This document shows positions 38,616-48,753 of a stretch of DNA of 64,000 bases, piece by piece. The stretch lies in contig NZ_CP081942.1 in assembly GCF_020386635.1 (NCBI RefSeq), positions 3,782,001-3,846,000 on the forward strand, written 5' to 3'. Within the stretch, counting starts at the first letter, position 1. Every line of letters starts with the position of its first letter. The notes under the pieces are model-generated. The model was given only the letters and a program-made list of their open reading frames with translations, made no database searches and was not told where the DNA came from. Source of the stretch: Pseudomonas sp. MM211 (lineage in GTDB: Bacteria > Pseudomonadota > Gammaproteobacteria > Pseudomonadales > Pseudomonadaceae). The translations under genes and the position numbers were made by a program.

Positions 38616-41600
38616 GCGGTCGGCACGCCTGCCGCACTGCGGCCACTGACTCGCCGCGCCAGGCGGTCGAAGTACAGGTAGATCACCGGCGTGGTGAACA
38701 GGGTGAGCACCTGGCTGAGCAGCAGGCCGCCAACCATCACCAGACCCAGCGGCTGACGCAGCTCGGCGCCCGAGCCCGACGCCAGCATCAACGGAATGGC
38801 GCCGAACAGCGCCGCCAGGGTGGTCATCAGAATCGGCCGGAAACGCAGCAGCGCCGCCTGGTAGATCGCATCGTGAGGCGTCATGCCCTGGTGCCGCTCC
38901 GCCTCGAGGGCGAAGTCGATCATCATGATGGCGTTCTTCTTGACGATACCGATCAGCAGGATGATGCCGATGATCGCGATCAGCCCAAGATCGTTGCCCG
39001 TCAACAGCAGCGCCAGCAAGGCACCGACCCCGGCCGACGGCAGCGTGGAGAGAATGGTGATCGGGTGGATGTAGCTCTCGTAGAGCACGCCGAGCACGAT
39101 GTACATGGTGACGATGGCCGCCAGGATCAGCAGCAACGTGGACGACAGCGAAGCGCGGAAGGCCTCGGCGGCGCCCTGGAAGTTCACCTGTACGCTGACC
39201 GGCATCTGGATGTCCTGCTGCACCTGCTCGATCACCGCCACCGCATCGCCCAGGGCTACGCCAGGGCTGAGGTTGAACGACAGCGTGGCCGCCGGAAACT
39301 GACCGATATGGTTGATCAGCAGGCTCGCCGCACGCTCCTCGACCTGGGCCAGGGACGACAGCGGCACCTGACCGCCTTCGGAGGTGGCAACGTGAATCTG
39401 GCGCAGGGCCGCCGGGCCGATGCTGCCGCCATCGGCGCTTTCCAGCACCACGCGATACTGGCTGGCCTGGGTGTAGATGGTGGAGATCTGGCGCTGGCCA
39501 AAGGCGTCGTAGAGCGCATCGTCGATCGCCGCCACACTGACGCCGAGACGCCCGGCCAGGTCGCGATCGATCTTCAGATACGCCTGCAGGCCACGGCTCT
39601 GCAGGTCGCTGTTGACGTCACTGAGCTCGGGTTGCTGACGCAGCGCCTCGACCAGCTTGTTCGACCAGGTTTCCAGCATCTCGGGGTCGGGAGACTCGAC
39701 GCTGAACTGGAACTGGGTACGGCTGACCCGATCCTCGATGGAGAGATCCTGAACCGGCTGCATGAACAGCTCGATACCACTCAGTTTGGCCAGTTCCGGG
39801 CGCAGCCGCTCGATCACCTGGGCGGCGCTGAGGTCACGCTCGGCATGGGGCTTGAGGTTGATCAGCATGCGCCCGCTGTTCAGGGTCGGATTGTCACCGT
39901 CCACACCAATATAGGAAGACAGGCTGGCGACCGCCGGATCCTTGAGGATCACGTCAGCCAGGCGTTGCTGGCGTTCGCTCATGGCCGAGAAGGAGATCGA
40001 CTGCGGCGCCTCGGAAATGCCCTGGATCACCCCGGTATCCTGCACCGGGAAAAAGCCCTTGGGCACGGCCAGGTAGAGAACCACGGTGAGCGCCATGGTG
40101 CCGATGGCCACCAGCAGGGTCAGCGGCTGGTGGCGTAGCACCCAGCGTAGGCCGACCGAATAGCGTTCGATCATGCGATCGATGACCGCGCCGCTGGCCT
40201 TGTAGAAACGCCCCTGCTCCGCTTCTGGCTCGTGCCTGAGCAGGCGCGCGCACATCATCGGCGTCAGGGTCAGGGAAATCACCAGAGAAATGAGGATGGC
40301 CACCGCCAGGGTGATGGCGAATTCGCGGAACAGCCGCCCCACTACATCGGCCATGAATAGCAGCGGGATCAGCACGGCGATCAGCGACAGGGTCAGCGAC
40401 ACCAGGGTGAAACCGATCTGCCTGGCGCCCTTGAGGGCGGCGTTGAACGGTGTTTCACCCTCCTCGAGATGACGGGCGATGTTCTCCAGCATGACGATGG
40501 CATCGTCCACCACGAAACCGGTGGCGATGGTCAGCGCCATCAGCGTCAGGTTGTTGATCGTGAAGCCGGCCAGGTACATCACGCCGAAGGTACCGATCAG
40601 CGACAGCGGCACCACCACCGAGGGAATCAGCGTCGCCGACACCTTGCGCAGGAACAGGAAGGTGACCATCACCACCAGGGCGATGGCCAGCATCAGCTCG
40701 TGCTGCACATCGCGCACTGCAGCACGGATGGTCTGGGTTCGGTCGGTGAGCACCGTCACCTCGACGCTGGCCGGCAGGCCCTGGGTCAGGTTGGGTAGCA
40801 GGGTCTGGATGCGATCCACCACGTCGATGACGTTGGCACCGGGCTGGCGTTGCACGTTGACCAGCACCGCCGCATTGCGATTGGCCCAGGCGGCAAGGCG
40901 CTGGTTTTCCGCACCATCGACGATCGACGCGACATCACGCAGGCGCAGCGCGCCGCCATTGGCGTAGGTGAGGATCAGGTCGCGGTATTCGTCGGCCGAT
41001 TGCAGCTGGTCGTTGGCATCGAGCTGGGTAACCCGGGTCGGGCCATCGAAGTTGCCCTTGGGCTGATTGACGTTGCTGGCGTTGATCAGCGTGCGCACGT
41101 CGGACAGATTGAGGCCATAGGCGGCCAGGGCCTCGGGATTGACGCGAATGCGCACCGCCGGGCGCTGGCCACCAGCCAGGGAGACCAGGCCGACGCCGGT
41201 GGTCTGCGCCAGTTTCTGCGCCAGCCGGGTGTCGACCAAATCGTTGACCTGGGGCAGCGGCAGCTCTTTGGAGGTCACCGCCAGGGTCAGTACCGGGGTG
41301 TCGGCCGGGTTGACCTTGTTGTACACCGGCGGCGCCGGCAAATCGTTGGGCAGCAGGTTGGTGGCGCCGTTGATCGCCGCTTGCACTTCCTGCTCGGCCA
41401 CATCCAGCTGCACTTCCAGATTGAAGCGCAGGGTGATCACCGAAGCGCCACCGGAACTGGTCGACGACATCTGCTGCAGCCCAGCCATCTGGCCGAACTG
41501 GCGCTCCAGTGGCGCCGTCACCGCGCTGGTCATCACATCCGGACTGGCACCGGGGTAAAGGGTCATCACCCGGATGGTGGGGTAATCGACCTCGGGCAGC

Positions 41601-41707
41601 GCAGAGACTGGCAGCAGACGGTACGCAATCACCCCACTGAGGAAGATCGCCAGCATGATCAGGGTGGTGGCGACCGGACGCAGGATGAACAGGCGGGAGA
41701 CGTTCAT
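38612..41707 (-). CDS. muxB: RND multidrug efflux permease MuxB-like
   Basis: A 1031-residue RND permease. The N-terminus [20 protein letters not shown], the periplasmic porter loops and the relay [20 protein letters not shown] are all present. The protein ends in a short basic tail. It is clearly related to but distinct from the downstream permease, matching the MuxB/MuxC (MdtB/MdtC) pairing. It overlaps the membrane-fusion gene by 4 bp. Confidence 0.93.
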   Translation of the reverse strand: MNVSRLFILRPVATTLIMLAIFLSGVIAYRLLPVSALPEVDYPTIRVMTLYPGASPDVMTSAVTAPLERQFGQMAGLQQMSSTSSGGASVITLRFNLEVQLDVAEQEVQAAINGATNLLPNDLPAPPVYNKVNPADTPVLTLAVTSKELPLPQVNDLVDTRLAQKLAQTTGVGLVSLAGGQRPAVRIRVNPEALAAYGLNLSDVRTLINASNVNQPKGNFDGPTRVTQLDANDQLQSADEYRDLILTYANGGALRLRDVASIVDGAENQRLAAWANRNAAVLVNVQRQPGANVIDVVDRIQTLLPNLTQGLPASVEVTVLTDRTQTIRAAVRDVQHELMLAIALVVMVTFLFLRKVSATLIPSVVVPLSLIGTFGVMYLAGFTINNLTLMALTIATGFVVDDAIVMLENIARHLEEGETPFNAALKGARQIGFTLVSLTLSLIAVLIPLLFMADVVGRLFREFAITLAVAILISLVISLTLTPMMCARLLRHEPEAEQGRFYKASGAVIDRMIERYSVGLRWVLRHQPLTLLVAIGTMALTVVLYLAVPKGFFPVQDTGVIQGISEAPQSISFSAMSERQQRLADVILKDPAVASLSSYIGVDGDNPTLNSGRMLINLKPHAERDLSAAQVIERLRPELAKLSGIELFMQPVQDLSIEDRVSRTQFQFSVESPDPEMLETWSNKLVEALRQQPELSDVNSDLQSRGLQAYLKIDRDLAGRLGVSVAAIDDALYDAFGQRQISTIYTQASQYRVVLESADGGSIGPAALRQIHVATSEGGQVPLSSLAQVEERAASLLINHIGQFPAATLSFNLSPGVALGDAVAVIEQVQQDIQMPVSVQVNFQGAAEAFRASLSSTLLLILAAIVTMYIVLGVLYESYIHPITILSTLPSAGVGALLALLLTGNDLGLIAIIGIILLIGIVKKNAIMMIDFALEAERHQGMTPHDAIYQAALLRFRPILMTTLAALFGAIPLMLASGSGAELRQPLGLVMVGGLLLSQVLTLFTTPVIYLYFDRLARRVSGRSAAGVPTA

Positions 41708-42918
41708 GAAGCGCTACGCACCCGCGGTGCATTTTCCTCGGTGGCAGACGGCTCGCGAGTGCCCTCGCCGATCACTTCGACCTTGTTGCCGTCACGCAGG
41801 CGATCGGTGCCCTCGACCACCACACGCTCATCCGCCGCCACGCCTTCTTCGATCACCGAGAACTCGCCGTCGCTGGGGCCGACCTTGACCTGACGAACCT
41901 GCACCTTGTCTTCCCCGTCGATGGCGTAGACGAAGGTGCCGTTGGCGCCGAATTGCAGTGCAGCGACTGGCACCAGTAGCGCGTTCTGGCGCACCGAAAC
42001 CTGCAGGCGGGTGTTCACGAACTGGTTGGGGAACAGCATTTCCTCGGCGTTCTCGAAACGCGCCTTGAGCTTGACCGTACCGGTGGTGGTGTCGATCTGG
42101 TTGTCCAGGCTCTCCAGCACACCGTCGGCCAGCTTGTTGTTGTCACCGCGATCCCAGGCTTGTACGACCAGCTCGCGGTCATTGCGCACCTGGGCCAGTA
42201 CGGCCGGCAGTTCGGCCTCGGGCAGCGTGAAGGTGACCGAAATCGGCAGCGTCTGGGTGATGACCACGATGGGATCGGTGTCGCCGGAATTCACCAGGTT
42301 GCCCTGATCGACCTGACGGATACCCAGGCGGCCATCGATGGGCGCGCGCACCTTGGTGAAGTCCAGATTGAGTTTGGCTTCGGCCACCGAACCCTGGTTG
42401 TTCTGCAGCGTGCCACGGTACTGGTTGACCAGCGCTTCCTGGGTGTCCAGGGTCTGCCGGGCGATGGAATCTTCGGCGAACAGGCCGCGATACAGCGCCA
42501 GATCCTTCTCGGCGTTGCGCAGTTGTGCCTGGTTTTCCGCCAGCGTGCCCTGGGCCTGCTGCAGGGCTATCTCGAACGGTCGCGGGTCGATTTGCGCCAG
42601 CACGTCGCCGGCCTTGACCGGCTGCCCGTCCTTGAACAGCACCTTCACCAACTGCCCATCCACTCGGCTGCGCACATTGGCGGTGTTGTAGGCAGTGACC
42701 GTGCCCAGTGCTTTGAGAACGATGGGAAAGTCCCGCGATTCGACGTGGGCGATACGCACCGGCACGTTATTGAAGCCCCAGCCCATGTCGCCTTCAGGTG
42801 CTGGCTTGGCCGGCCAGAACCACCAGATCAGAACGATGACAGCCGCCAGCAGGAGCAAACCGATGAACCACTGACGTTTCGAGGATGGAGTACTGCGCGG
42901 TGTATTTACTTCGGACAT
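41704..42918 (-). CDS. muxA: RND efflux membrane-fusion protein MuxA-like
   Basis: A 404-residue periplasmic adaptor with an N-terminal membrane anchor ([19 protein letters not shown], about residues 16-34) instead of a lipobox. The barrel-sandwich (lipoyl-like) halves [20 protein letters not shown] and [20 protein letters not shown] flank a helical hairpin. First gene of muxABC-opmB. The start at 42918 (MSEVNTPRS) was chosen because the upstream extension is not conserved-looking. The substrates cannot be told from sequence; the P. aeruginosa system is linked to several antibiotics. Confidence 0.9.
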   Translation of the reverse strand: MSEVNTPRSTPSSKRQWFIGLLLLAAVIVLIWWFWPAKPAPEGDMGWGFNNVPVRIAHVESRDFPIVLKALGTVTAYNTANVRSRVDGQLVKVLFKDGQPVKAGDVLAQIDPRPFEIALQQAQGTLAENQAQLRNAEKDLALYRGLFAEDSIARQTLDTQEALVNQYRGTLQNNQGSVAEAKLNLDFTKVRAPIDGRLGIRQVDQGNLVNSGDTDPIVVITQTLPISVTFTLPEAELPAVLAQVRNDRELVVQAWDRGDNNKLADGVLESLDNQIDTTTGTVKLKARFENAEEMLFPNQFVNTRLQVSVRQNALLVPVAALQFGANGTFVYAIDGEDKVQVRQVKVGPSDGEFSVIEEGVAADERVVVEGTDRLRDGNKVEVIGEGTREPSATEENAPRVRSAS

Positions 42919-43116
42919 GGGCCAATCGCTTCCTTGGGGAGCGTGAACGATAAGCACTGTAAGGCCCGAAGCAAAGCCTCTTTACGGGCTATTTACCTCC
43001 AGAGGTGGCTTGGGAGGAAGAAATGCACAGAAAACCGCCCTGGCCGGTAGCTGGACGAGCGCCATGGGTATTGTTTTCGATGTATTGCCTGGTATTGCTC
43101 AGCACATTTGCCGGCG

Positions 43117-44004
43117 CTACAAGATGACCCGGTGCTCGGCCTGTCCCTGGGCCGCCACCTCGACGGCAAATAATTTGCCCGCCTGTGGCTCGGCAGCCAG
43201 CGCCTCGTCGTCGAGGCCATCGCGCGCGGAGGTCGCGAACAGCGTCGACAGGCCTGGCCCGCCAAACGCCGGACAGGATATCTGCGAAGCAGGAAAGGCG
43301 ACCGCCTGCAGAAAACGCCCATCAGCGTCATAGCAGGCAACGCGTGAAGCACCCCACTGCGCGTTCCACAAGCGCCCCTGGCTGTCGATCACCGCGCCAT
43401 CCGGGTTGACGCCCGCCACCCGACCATCGATGAACGGCTGCGCCTCGCCCTGTGGCCAGCCATGCTGCTCGTCCAGCGGCTGGCGCCAGATCTGCTGGCG
43501 AGCAGTATCGGCGAAATAGGCATGGCGCCGATCCGGGGAAAAGCAGATGGCATTGCTGATGCTGATGTCCGCGAATAAACGCCGCAATTCGCCTCGGTAG
43601 TAACGGTAGATGGCACCGGCCTGCTTCTCGCCATTGAGGCCCATGGTGCCGATCCAGAAACCGCCCCAAGGGTCGGCGCGGCCATCGTTGGAACGGGTCA
43701 GCGGGTTGTCCGCCTCCAGGGCGCAAACCCTCTGCCGTGCGCCGCTGAGCAGATCGAAGGTCAGCAGCGCCGTCTCGCTGGCGACCAGCAGAACATGGTC
43801 ATTGACCCAGCCTGCAGCCGATATCCGCTCATCGAACGACCACTCCAGCGCTTGATCACCCCGCTGGCTGAGCAGGCGCCGACCGAGAATGTCGAACCAG
43901 AACAATTGCTCGCGCTGCGGGTGCCACAGCGGCCCTTCCCCCAGCGTGCAGCGGCGTGCGTCGGCGATACGTGCGTCGGTGCTGCCATTCGGGGTTGCGG
44001 CCAT
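43117..44004 (-). CDS. SMP-30/gluconolactonase family lactonase
   Basis: A 295-residue six-bladed beta-propeller protein. The metal-binding Glu is in CTLGEGPLWHPQREQLFW near the N-terminus, with the expected later Asn (RSNDGRADPWGGFWIGTM) and Asp (NPDGAVIDSQGRLW) ligands. Family members hydrolyse sugar lactones such as gluconolactone, galactonolactone or arabinolactone in the cytoplasm. As the last gene of the ABC/SDR/dehydratase/kinase operon it most likely opens the lactone made by the SDR enzyme. It starts 2 bp after the kinase stop. Confidence 0.88.
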   Translation of the reverse strand: MAATPNGSTDARIADARRCTLGEGPLWHPQREQLFWFDILGRRLLSQRGDQALEWSFDERISAAGWVNDHVLLVASETALLTFDLLSGARQRVCALEADNPLTRSNDGRADPWGGFWIGTMGLNGEKQAGAIYRYYRGELRRLFADISISNAICFSPDRRHAYFADTARQQIWRQPLDEQHGWPQGEAQPFIDGRVAGVNPDGAVIDSQGRLWNAQWGASRVACYDADGRFLQAVAFPASQISCPAFGGPGLSTLFATSARDGLDDEALAAEPQAGKLFAVEVAAQGQAEHRVIL

Positions 44005-44006
44005 GC

Positions 44007-44936
44007 CTAGGCTCCTCGTTGAATGTGCTCATAGGCGGCGGTCAGGCCAGCCAGGGTGACTCGCTCGGCGCTCACGGTCAGCGCCGTCACCCCCAGCGTG
44101 TCGAGGGCATGGCGATAACGCTCGGCCGATTCACCGTCACCGATTACACAGACCGGCTGGCCTCGCCAACGTTCATCCAGCGCAGCCAGCTCCTGGCCGA
44201 TCAGCAGCCCGGACAATCGGGACCGTGCGGCAACCGGCCCCAGCCCTTCCAGCAACCCCTCGGCACGCAGGCCGAACAAAGCGCCGACCAGACGCTGCGC
44301 CTGCCCTGCCCCTGCCTGCAAGCCGACCTCGAACGCCTGTTGATCCAGTTGCCCCGCATCACCCTGCATGCCATGGCGCAGCACCGATTGCTGACTCAGC
44401 AAGGCGAACAACTCGCCGGTCATGAACGTCTGGAAGGCGGTTACCTGGCCGTCGCGCACCTCGACCCACTTGCTGTGGGTGCCTGGCAGACAAACCACGC
44501 CGCTGTAATCAGCATGCTCGGCGAGCAGGCCGGCGACCTGGGTTTCCTCACCACGCAGTACATCGGCAGGCGCACGCTGGCACAGCCCCGGAATGATCGA
44601 GACGCGCAAACGCTCATCCTTTACCTCGGGCCTGATCATCCGCTCTACCGCCTGGGGTGCGCAGGGCACCTCGGTATACGGCGCTTCGCGCCAGCCCTGG
44701 CGGGCACCGACCATTCCACAGGCGACCACGTCGATGATCCTCCCGTGATCCAGCCAGGGCTCGATCAGTTCCAGCAGCGCGCCTTCGAACTGATCGGGCG
44801 TCAGGGTGCTCATGCCGCGCGCTGAAGACCCGCGCTGGAGGATCGCCCCACTCTCCGAAAGCGCCCATGCGCGCACATGGGTCGTGCCCCAGTCGACGGC
44901 TATCCAGCCCACCGCAGCTCGGCTGTTGTCTGTCAT
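44007..44936 (-). CDS. dgoK: 2-Dehydro-3-deoxygalactonokinase (KDGal kinase)
   Basis: A 309-residue kinase that phosphorylates 2-keto-3-deoxy-D-galactonate at C6. The phosphate-binding opening AVDWGTTHVRAWALSESG and the PGTHSKWVEVRDGQVTAFQT, FMTGELFALLSQQSVL blocks identify the DgoK family. The ATG at 44936 (MTDNSRAAVGW) was chosen; the frame stays open upstream across the gap. It follows the dehydratase by 19 bp. Its presence points to galactonate rather than arabinonate as the main intermediate, since arabinose route I needs no kinase. Confidence 0.92.
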   Translation of the reverse strand: MTDNSRAAVGWIAVDWGTTHVRAWALSESGAILQRGSSARGMSTLTPDQFEGALLELIEPWLDHGRIIDVVACGMVGARQGWREAPYTEVPCAPQAVERMIRPEVKDERLRVSIIPGLCQRAPADVLRGEETQVAGLLAEHADYSGVVCLPGTHSKWVEVRDGQVTAFQTFMTGELFALLSQQSVLRHGMQGDAGQLDQQAFEVGLQAGAGQAQRLVGALFGLRAEGLLEGLGPVAARSRLSGLLIGQELAALDERWRGQPVCVIGDGESAERYRHALDTLGVTALTVSAERVTLAGLTAAYEHIQRGA

Positions 44937-44955
44937 CGCGGATTCCTCGCTGGTC

Positions 44956-46701
44956 TCAGTGGCTGTCCTTGGGAATGCCGGCACCGCGGCAACCCTTGAG
45001 GAAATCGAAGTCCGCTCCGCTATCGGCGCCCTCGACATGGTCGTGGAACAGCTTGATGTAGCCACTGGTAGGCGGCTCGACGGTCGGCTGCCACTCGGCC
45101 AGGCGCTGGCGCAATTCAGCCTCGGGGATGTCCAGGTGAATGCGCCTGGCCTCCACGTCGAGCTCGATCATGTCGCCATCGCGCACTACCGCCAGGGGGC
45201 CGCCAGCCGCGGCCTCCGGCGTGGTGTGCAAGACCACGGTGCCATAGGCGGTGCCGGACATCCGCGCATCAGAGATACGCACCATGTCGGTGATGCCCTT
45301 GCGCAGCACCTTCGGCGGCAGGCCCATGTTGCCCACCTCGGCCATGCCCGGATAACCGCGCGGACCACAGTTCTTCAGCACCATCACGCAGTGTTCGTCG
45401 ATATCCAGGCTCTCGTCGTTGATCTTCGCCTTGTAGTCGTCGATGTCCTCGAACACCACGGCGCGGCCACGGTGTTGCATCAAATGCGGCGACGCGGCCG
45501 AGGGTTTGAGCACTGCACCGCGGGGTGCCAGGTTGCCCCGCAGCACGGCGATCCCACCCTTGGCGGTGAGCGCCTTGTCCACCGGACGGATGACGTCCTC
45601 GTTCCAGTTGCGTACGCCCTTGACCTCTTCCCAGATGGTTTCGCCGGACACGGTCAGTGCGCTCTTGTGCAGCTTGCCGCCCTCGCCGAGCATCCGGATC
45701 ACCACCGGCAGGCCACCGGCGTAGAAGAACTCTTCCATCAGGTATTTGCCCGAGGGCATCAGGTTGACGATGGTGGGAATGTCCTGACCGAGACGGCCCC
45801 AGTCATCCAGCGTCAGGTCGACGCCGACGCGACCGGCGATGGCCAGCAGGTGGATCACCGCATTGGTCGAACCGCCGATGCTGCCGTTGACCCGGATGGC
45901 GTTCTCGAAGGCGTGGCGGGTCATGATGTCGGACGGTTTCAGGTCGTCCTTGACCATCTGCACGATGCGCCGCCCGGTCAGGTGCGCGACCACCCGGCGA
46001 CGGCTGTCCACGGCCGGAATCGCCGCGTTGCCGGACAGCGCCATGCCCAGCGCTTCGGCCATGCTGGCCATGGTGCTGGCGGTGCCCATGGTGTTGCAGG
46101 AGCCCGGCGAACGGGACATCGACTGCTCGGCTTCGAGAAAATCCTCGCGGCTCATCTTGCCGGCCTTGATGTCTTCCGACATCTGCCACAGCGCGGTGCC
46201 CGAACCGACCCGCTCGCCACGGAACCAGCCGTTGAGCATCGGCCCGCCGGACACCACGATCGCCGGAATATCGACGCTCGCCGCGCCCATCAGCAGCGCC
46301 GGAGTGGTCTTGTCGCAGCCGGCCAGCAGCACCACGCCATCCAGTGGGTTGGCGCGCAGCGCTTCTTCCACGTCCATCGCCGCCATGTTGCGGTACATCA
46401 TCGCGGTCGGACGCAGCGAGCTTTCCCCGGCCGAGAACACCGGAAACTCCAGCGGCAGACCACCGGCTTCGTAGATGCCGTGCTTGACCCGTTCGGCAAG
46501 GTCACGCAGGTGCGCGTTGCAGGGCGTCAGCTGCGACCAGGTGTTGCAGATGCCGATCACCGGTCGGCCGTCGAACAGATCCGCGGGCAGCCCCTGATTC
46601 TTCATCCAGCTGCGGTGGTAGATGTGATCCCGCGAGTTGCCGCCGAACCATTCGGTGGAACGCAGCTTGCGTGGCCATACCGCCGGTTTGAAGGTGCTCA
46701 T
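44956..46701 (-). CDS. IlvD/EDD-family sugar-acid dehydratase (L-arabinonate/D-galactonate type)
   Basis: A 581-residue iron-sulfur dehydratase. Candidate cluster Cys residues lie in QLTPCNAHL, LLAGCDKTTPALLMGA and RSPGSCNTMGTAST (about positions 61, 129 and 202), and the C-terminal domain has SDARMSGTAYGTVVLHTTPE. The sequence is closer to sugar-acid dehydratases than to housekeeping IlvD, consistent with its operon. It would convert an aldonate (galactonate, arabinonate or fuconate) to the 2-keto-3-deoxy acid used by the downstream kinase. Its start overlaps the SDR stop by 4 bp. Confidence 0.88.
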   Translation of the reverse strand: MSTFKPAVWPRKLRSTEWFGGNSRDHIYHRSWMKNQGLPADLFDGRPVIGICNTWSQLTPCNAHLRDLAERVKHGIYEAGGLPLEFPVFSAGESSLRPTAMMYRNMAAMDVEEALRANPLDGVVLLAGCDKTTPALLMGAASVDIPAIVVSGGPMLNGWFRGERVGSGTALWQMSEDIKAGKMSREDFLEAEQSMSRSPGSCNTMGTASTMASMAEALGMALSGNAAIPAVDSRRRVVAHLTGRRIVQMVKDDLKPSDIMTRHAFENAIRVNGSIGGSTNAVIHLLAIAGRVGVDLTLDDWGRLGQDIPTIVNLMPSGKYLMEEFFYAGGLPVVIRMLGEGGKLHKSALTVSGETIWEEVKGVRNWNEDVIRPVDKALTAKGGIAVLRGNLAPRGAVLKPSAASPHLMQHRGRAVVFEDIDDYKAKINDESLDIDEHCVMVLKNCGPRGYPGMAEVGNMGLPPKVLRKGITDMVRISDARMSGTAYGTVVLHTTPEAAAGGPLAVVRDGDMIELDVEARRIHLDIPEAELRQRLAEWQPTVEPPTSGYIKLFHDHVEGADSGADFDFLKGCRGAGIPKDSH

Positions 46702-47480
46702 ACCCAGCCTCCGTCGACAATGAAATTCTGCGCCGTGCACATCGCCGCGGCGTCCGAAGCCAGGAACAACGCCATGTCGGCGATATGTTCGGGCAGCAGT
46801 TGGCCGGGCATACACTGGTTCTGGCGAATCTGTTCCTTGGCCGACTCGTCGACCCACATGGCCAGTTGCTTCTCGGTCATCACCCAGCCGGGCACCAGGG
46901 TGTTGACGCGAATACGGCCCTTGCCCAGATCCCGCGCCAGGCCTCGGGTCAGGCCGTGGGTGGCGGCCTTGCTCGCTGCGTAAACGGGGTAGCCGGCCGA
47001 CGCCATCATCCAGCCCACCGAGCCGAAGTTAATGATCGAGCCGCCGCCGGCCTGGCGCATCATCGGCACCACCGCCTGGGTGGCGAAGGTGGCGTGGCGC
47101 AGGTTGACGGCGATCAGGTCGTCGAAGCGCTCGACACTGATCGAATCCAGCGCATGGCGCACGTCGTTGGCGGCGTTGTTGAGCAAGGCGGTGATCGGCC
47201 CGAACTGTTCGGCCATCTTGTGGATGGCCGTCTGGTAGGCCTTGATGTCGGTGATGTCGCAGCGCAGGAAACGCACCTGATGCCCCGCCTCGCTCAACTG
47301 GCTGGCCAGGGCCTGGCCGTGTTTGTCGTCGATATCGACGAACGCGGTGCGCGCGCCCTGACGGGCGAAGGCTTCCACCAATGCCCGGCCAATACCGGTG
47401 GCGCCCCCGGAAATCAGCACGGTGCGCTCTGCCAGGTCGGCGTACACCGCCTTGCCTGGGGTCAGATTCTGGCTATTCAT
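46698..47480 (-). CDS. SDR-family sugar dehydrogenase
   Basis: A 260-residue short-chain dehydrogenase. It has the NAD(P) motif SGGATGIGRALVEAFARQGA, NNAANDVRH in place of NNAG, and the catalytic Ser-Tyr-Lys (FGSVGWMMAS; YPVYAASKAA). The Asp ending the second strand (AFVDIDDKHG) favours NAD. In this operon it most likely oxidises the imported aldose at C1 to its lactone, like rhizobial galactose dehydrogenase. Not certain, because SDR specificity is not readable by eye. Confidence 0.85.
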   Translation of the reverse strand: MNSQNLTPGKAVYADLAERTVLISGGATGIGRALVEAFARQGARTAFVDIDDKHGQALASQLSEAGHQVRFLRCDITDIKAYQTAIHKMAEQFGPITALLNNAANDVRHALDSISVERFDDLIAVNLRHATFATQAVVPMMRQAGGGSIINFGSVGWMMASAGYPVYAASKAATHGLTRGLARDLGKGRIRVNTLVPGWVMTEKQLAMWVDESAKEQIRQNQCMPGQLLPEHIADMALFLASDAAAMCTAQNFIVDGGWV

Positions 47481-47551
47481 GGCCTGTTACCTCATGTTCG
47501 TCCCGTCACGCCCAGGAACTGCCCGGCGCGACGGGAGCAGATGGCTCCGCC

Positions 47552-48739
47552 TCAGCGGGATTTGTTCTTGTTGACCACGTCGAAGATCACCGCAGCCAGC
47601 AGCACCAGGCCCTTGATCACCTGCTGCCACTCGATGCCGATCCCGAGGATCGACATGCCGTTGTTCATCACGCCCATGATCAGGGCGCCGATCACCGCAC
47701 CGATGATCTTGCCCACGCCGCCCGACATCGATGCGCCACCGATGAACACCGCGGCGATCACGTCGAGTTCGAAGGACACCCCGGCCTTGGGGGTGGCGGT
47801 GTTCAGCCGCGCAGCGAAGATCAGCCCGGCCAGGGCAGCGAGCATGCCCATATTGACGAAGGCGAAGAAGGTCAGCCGTTCGGTGTTGATGCCCGACAGT
47901 TTGGCGGCCTTGACGTTGCCGCCGATGGCGTAGATGCGCCGGCCCAGGGTGGTACGGTTGGTCAGGAAGGTGTAGGCACTGATCAGCATCGCCATGATGA
48001 TCAGTACGTTCGGCAGCCCGCGGTAGGTGGCCAGCAGGTAGGCGATGTAGACGATGGCACCGGCGATCAAGCCGTTCTTGATGACGAAGAACAGCGCCGG
48101 TTCGTCGACGATGCCGTAGCGCTTGGCACGCCGCCGAGCACGCACGGCCAGGTAGATGATCAGCACGGCCGCCAGCGCGCCGAGCACGATGGCAGTGATG
48201 TTCGGCCGCGTATCGCTGAAGATGTCCGGGATGAAGCCGTTGCTCATCAACTGGAAGCTGCTCGAGAACGGGCCGATCGACTGACCATCGAGCACGGCCA
48301 GGGTCAGGCCACGGAACACCAGCATGCCGGCCAGGGTGACGATGAACGAAGGGATCTGCCAATAGGCGATCCAGTAGCCCTGGGCAGCGCCGATCAGACA
48401 GCCCATCAACAGGCACACCGGCACCACCACCGAGGTCGGCCAGCCCCACTGAACCATCATCACCGCCGCTGCGGCGCCTACGAAGCCGACTACAGAACCC
48501 ACCGACAGGTCGATGTGCCCGGAGACGATCACCAGCAGCATGCCCAGGGCCATGATGATGATGTAGCTGTTCTGCAGGAACAGATTGGTCAGGTTCACCG
48601 GGCGCATCAGGGTGCCGTCGGTGAGCACCTCGAAGAGCGCCATGATGACCACCAGGGTCATCAGCATGCCGTAGTCGCGCACGTGGTTCTTCAGGTGGGC
48701 CAGCAACGAGGGCCGGGCCGGTTGGGTTTTCGTATCCAT
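47552..48739 (-). CDS. Multiple-sugar ABC transporter permease (GguB/MmsB type)
   Basis: A 395-residue permease with about ten or more hydrophobic segments, longer than RbsC-type permeases, as in the GguB subfamily. Characteristic segments are SGHIDLSVGSVVGFVGA, IPSFIVTLAGMLVFRGLTLA and the C-terminal VFIGGASMSGGVGKIIGAVI. The start at 48739 (MDTKTQPARPS) is preferred. It works with the preceding ATPase and ChvE-like protein. Confidence 0.9.
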   Translation of the reverse strand: MDTKTQPARPSLLAHLKNHVRDYGMLMTLVVIMALFEVLTDGTLMRPVNLTNLFLQNSYIIIMALGMLLVIVSGHIDLSVGSVVGFVGAAAAVMMVQWGWPTSVVVPVCLLMGCLIGAAQGYWIAYWQIPSFIVTLAGMLVFRGLTLAVLDGQSIGPFSSSFQLMSNGFIPDIFSDTRPNITAIVLGALAAVLIIYLAVRARRRAKRYGIVDEPALFFVIKNGLIAGAIVYIAYLLATYRGLPNVLIIMAMLISAYTFLTNRTTLGRRIYAIGGNVKAAKLSGINTERLTFFAFVNMGMLAALAGLIFAARLNTATPKAGVSFELDVIAAVFIGGASMSGGVGKIIGAVIGALIMGVMNNGMSILGIGIEWQQVIKGLVLLAAVIFDVVNKNKSR

Positions 48740-48753
48740 TGCGTTCACCTCGC

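Noticed and set aside
44956..46701. Housekeeping dihydroxy-acid dehydratase IlvD
   Set aside because: The operon context (sugar transporter, SDR, lactonase, KDGal kinase) and overall sequence favour a sugar-acid dehydratase.
44806..46983. A 725-codon open frame on the plus strand opposite the dehydratase and SDR genes
   Set aside because: It is antisense to genes with intact family motifs and has no recognisable domain, ribosome-binding site or neighbours. Long antisense frames are expected in GC-rich DNA.
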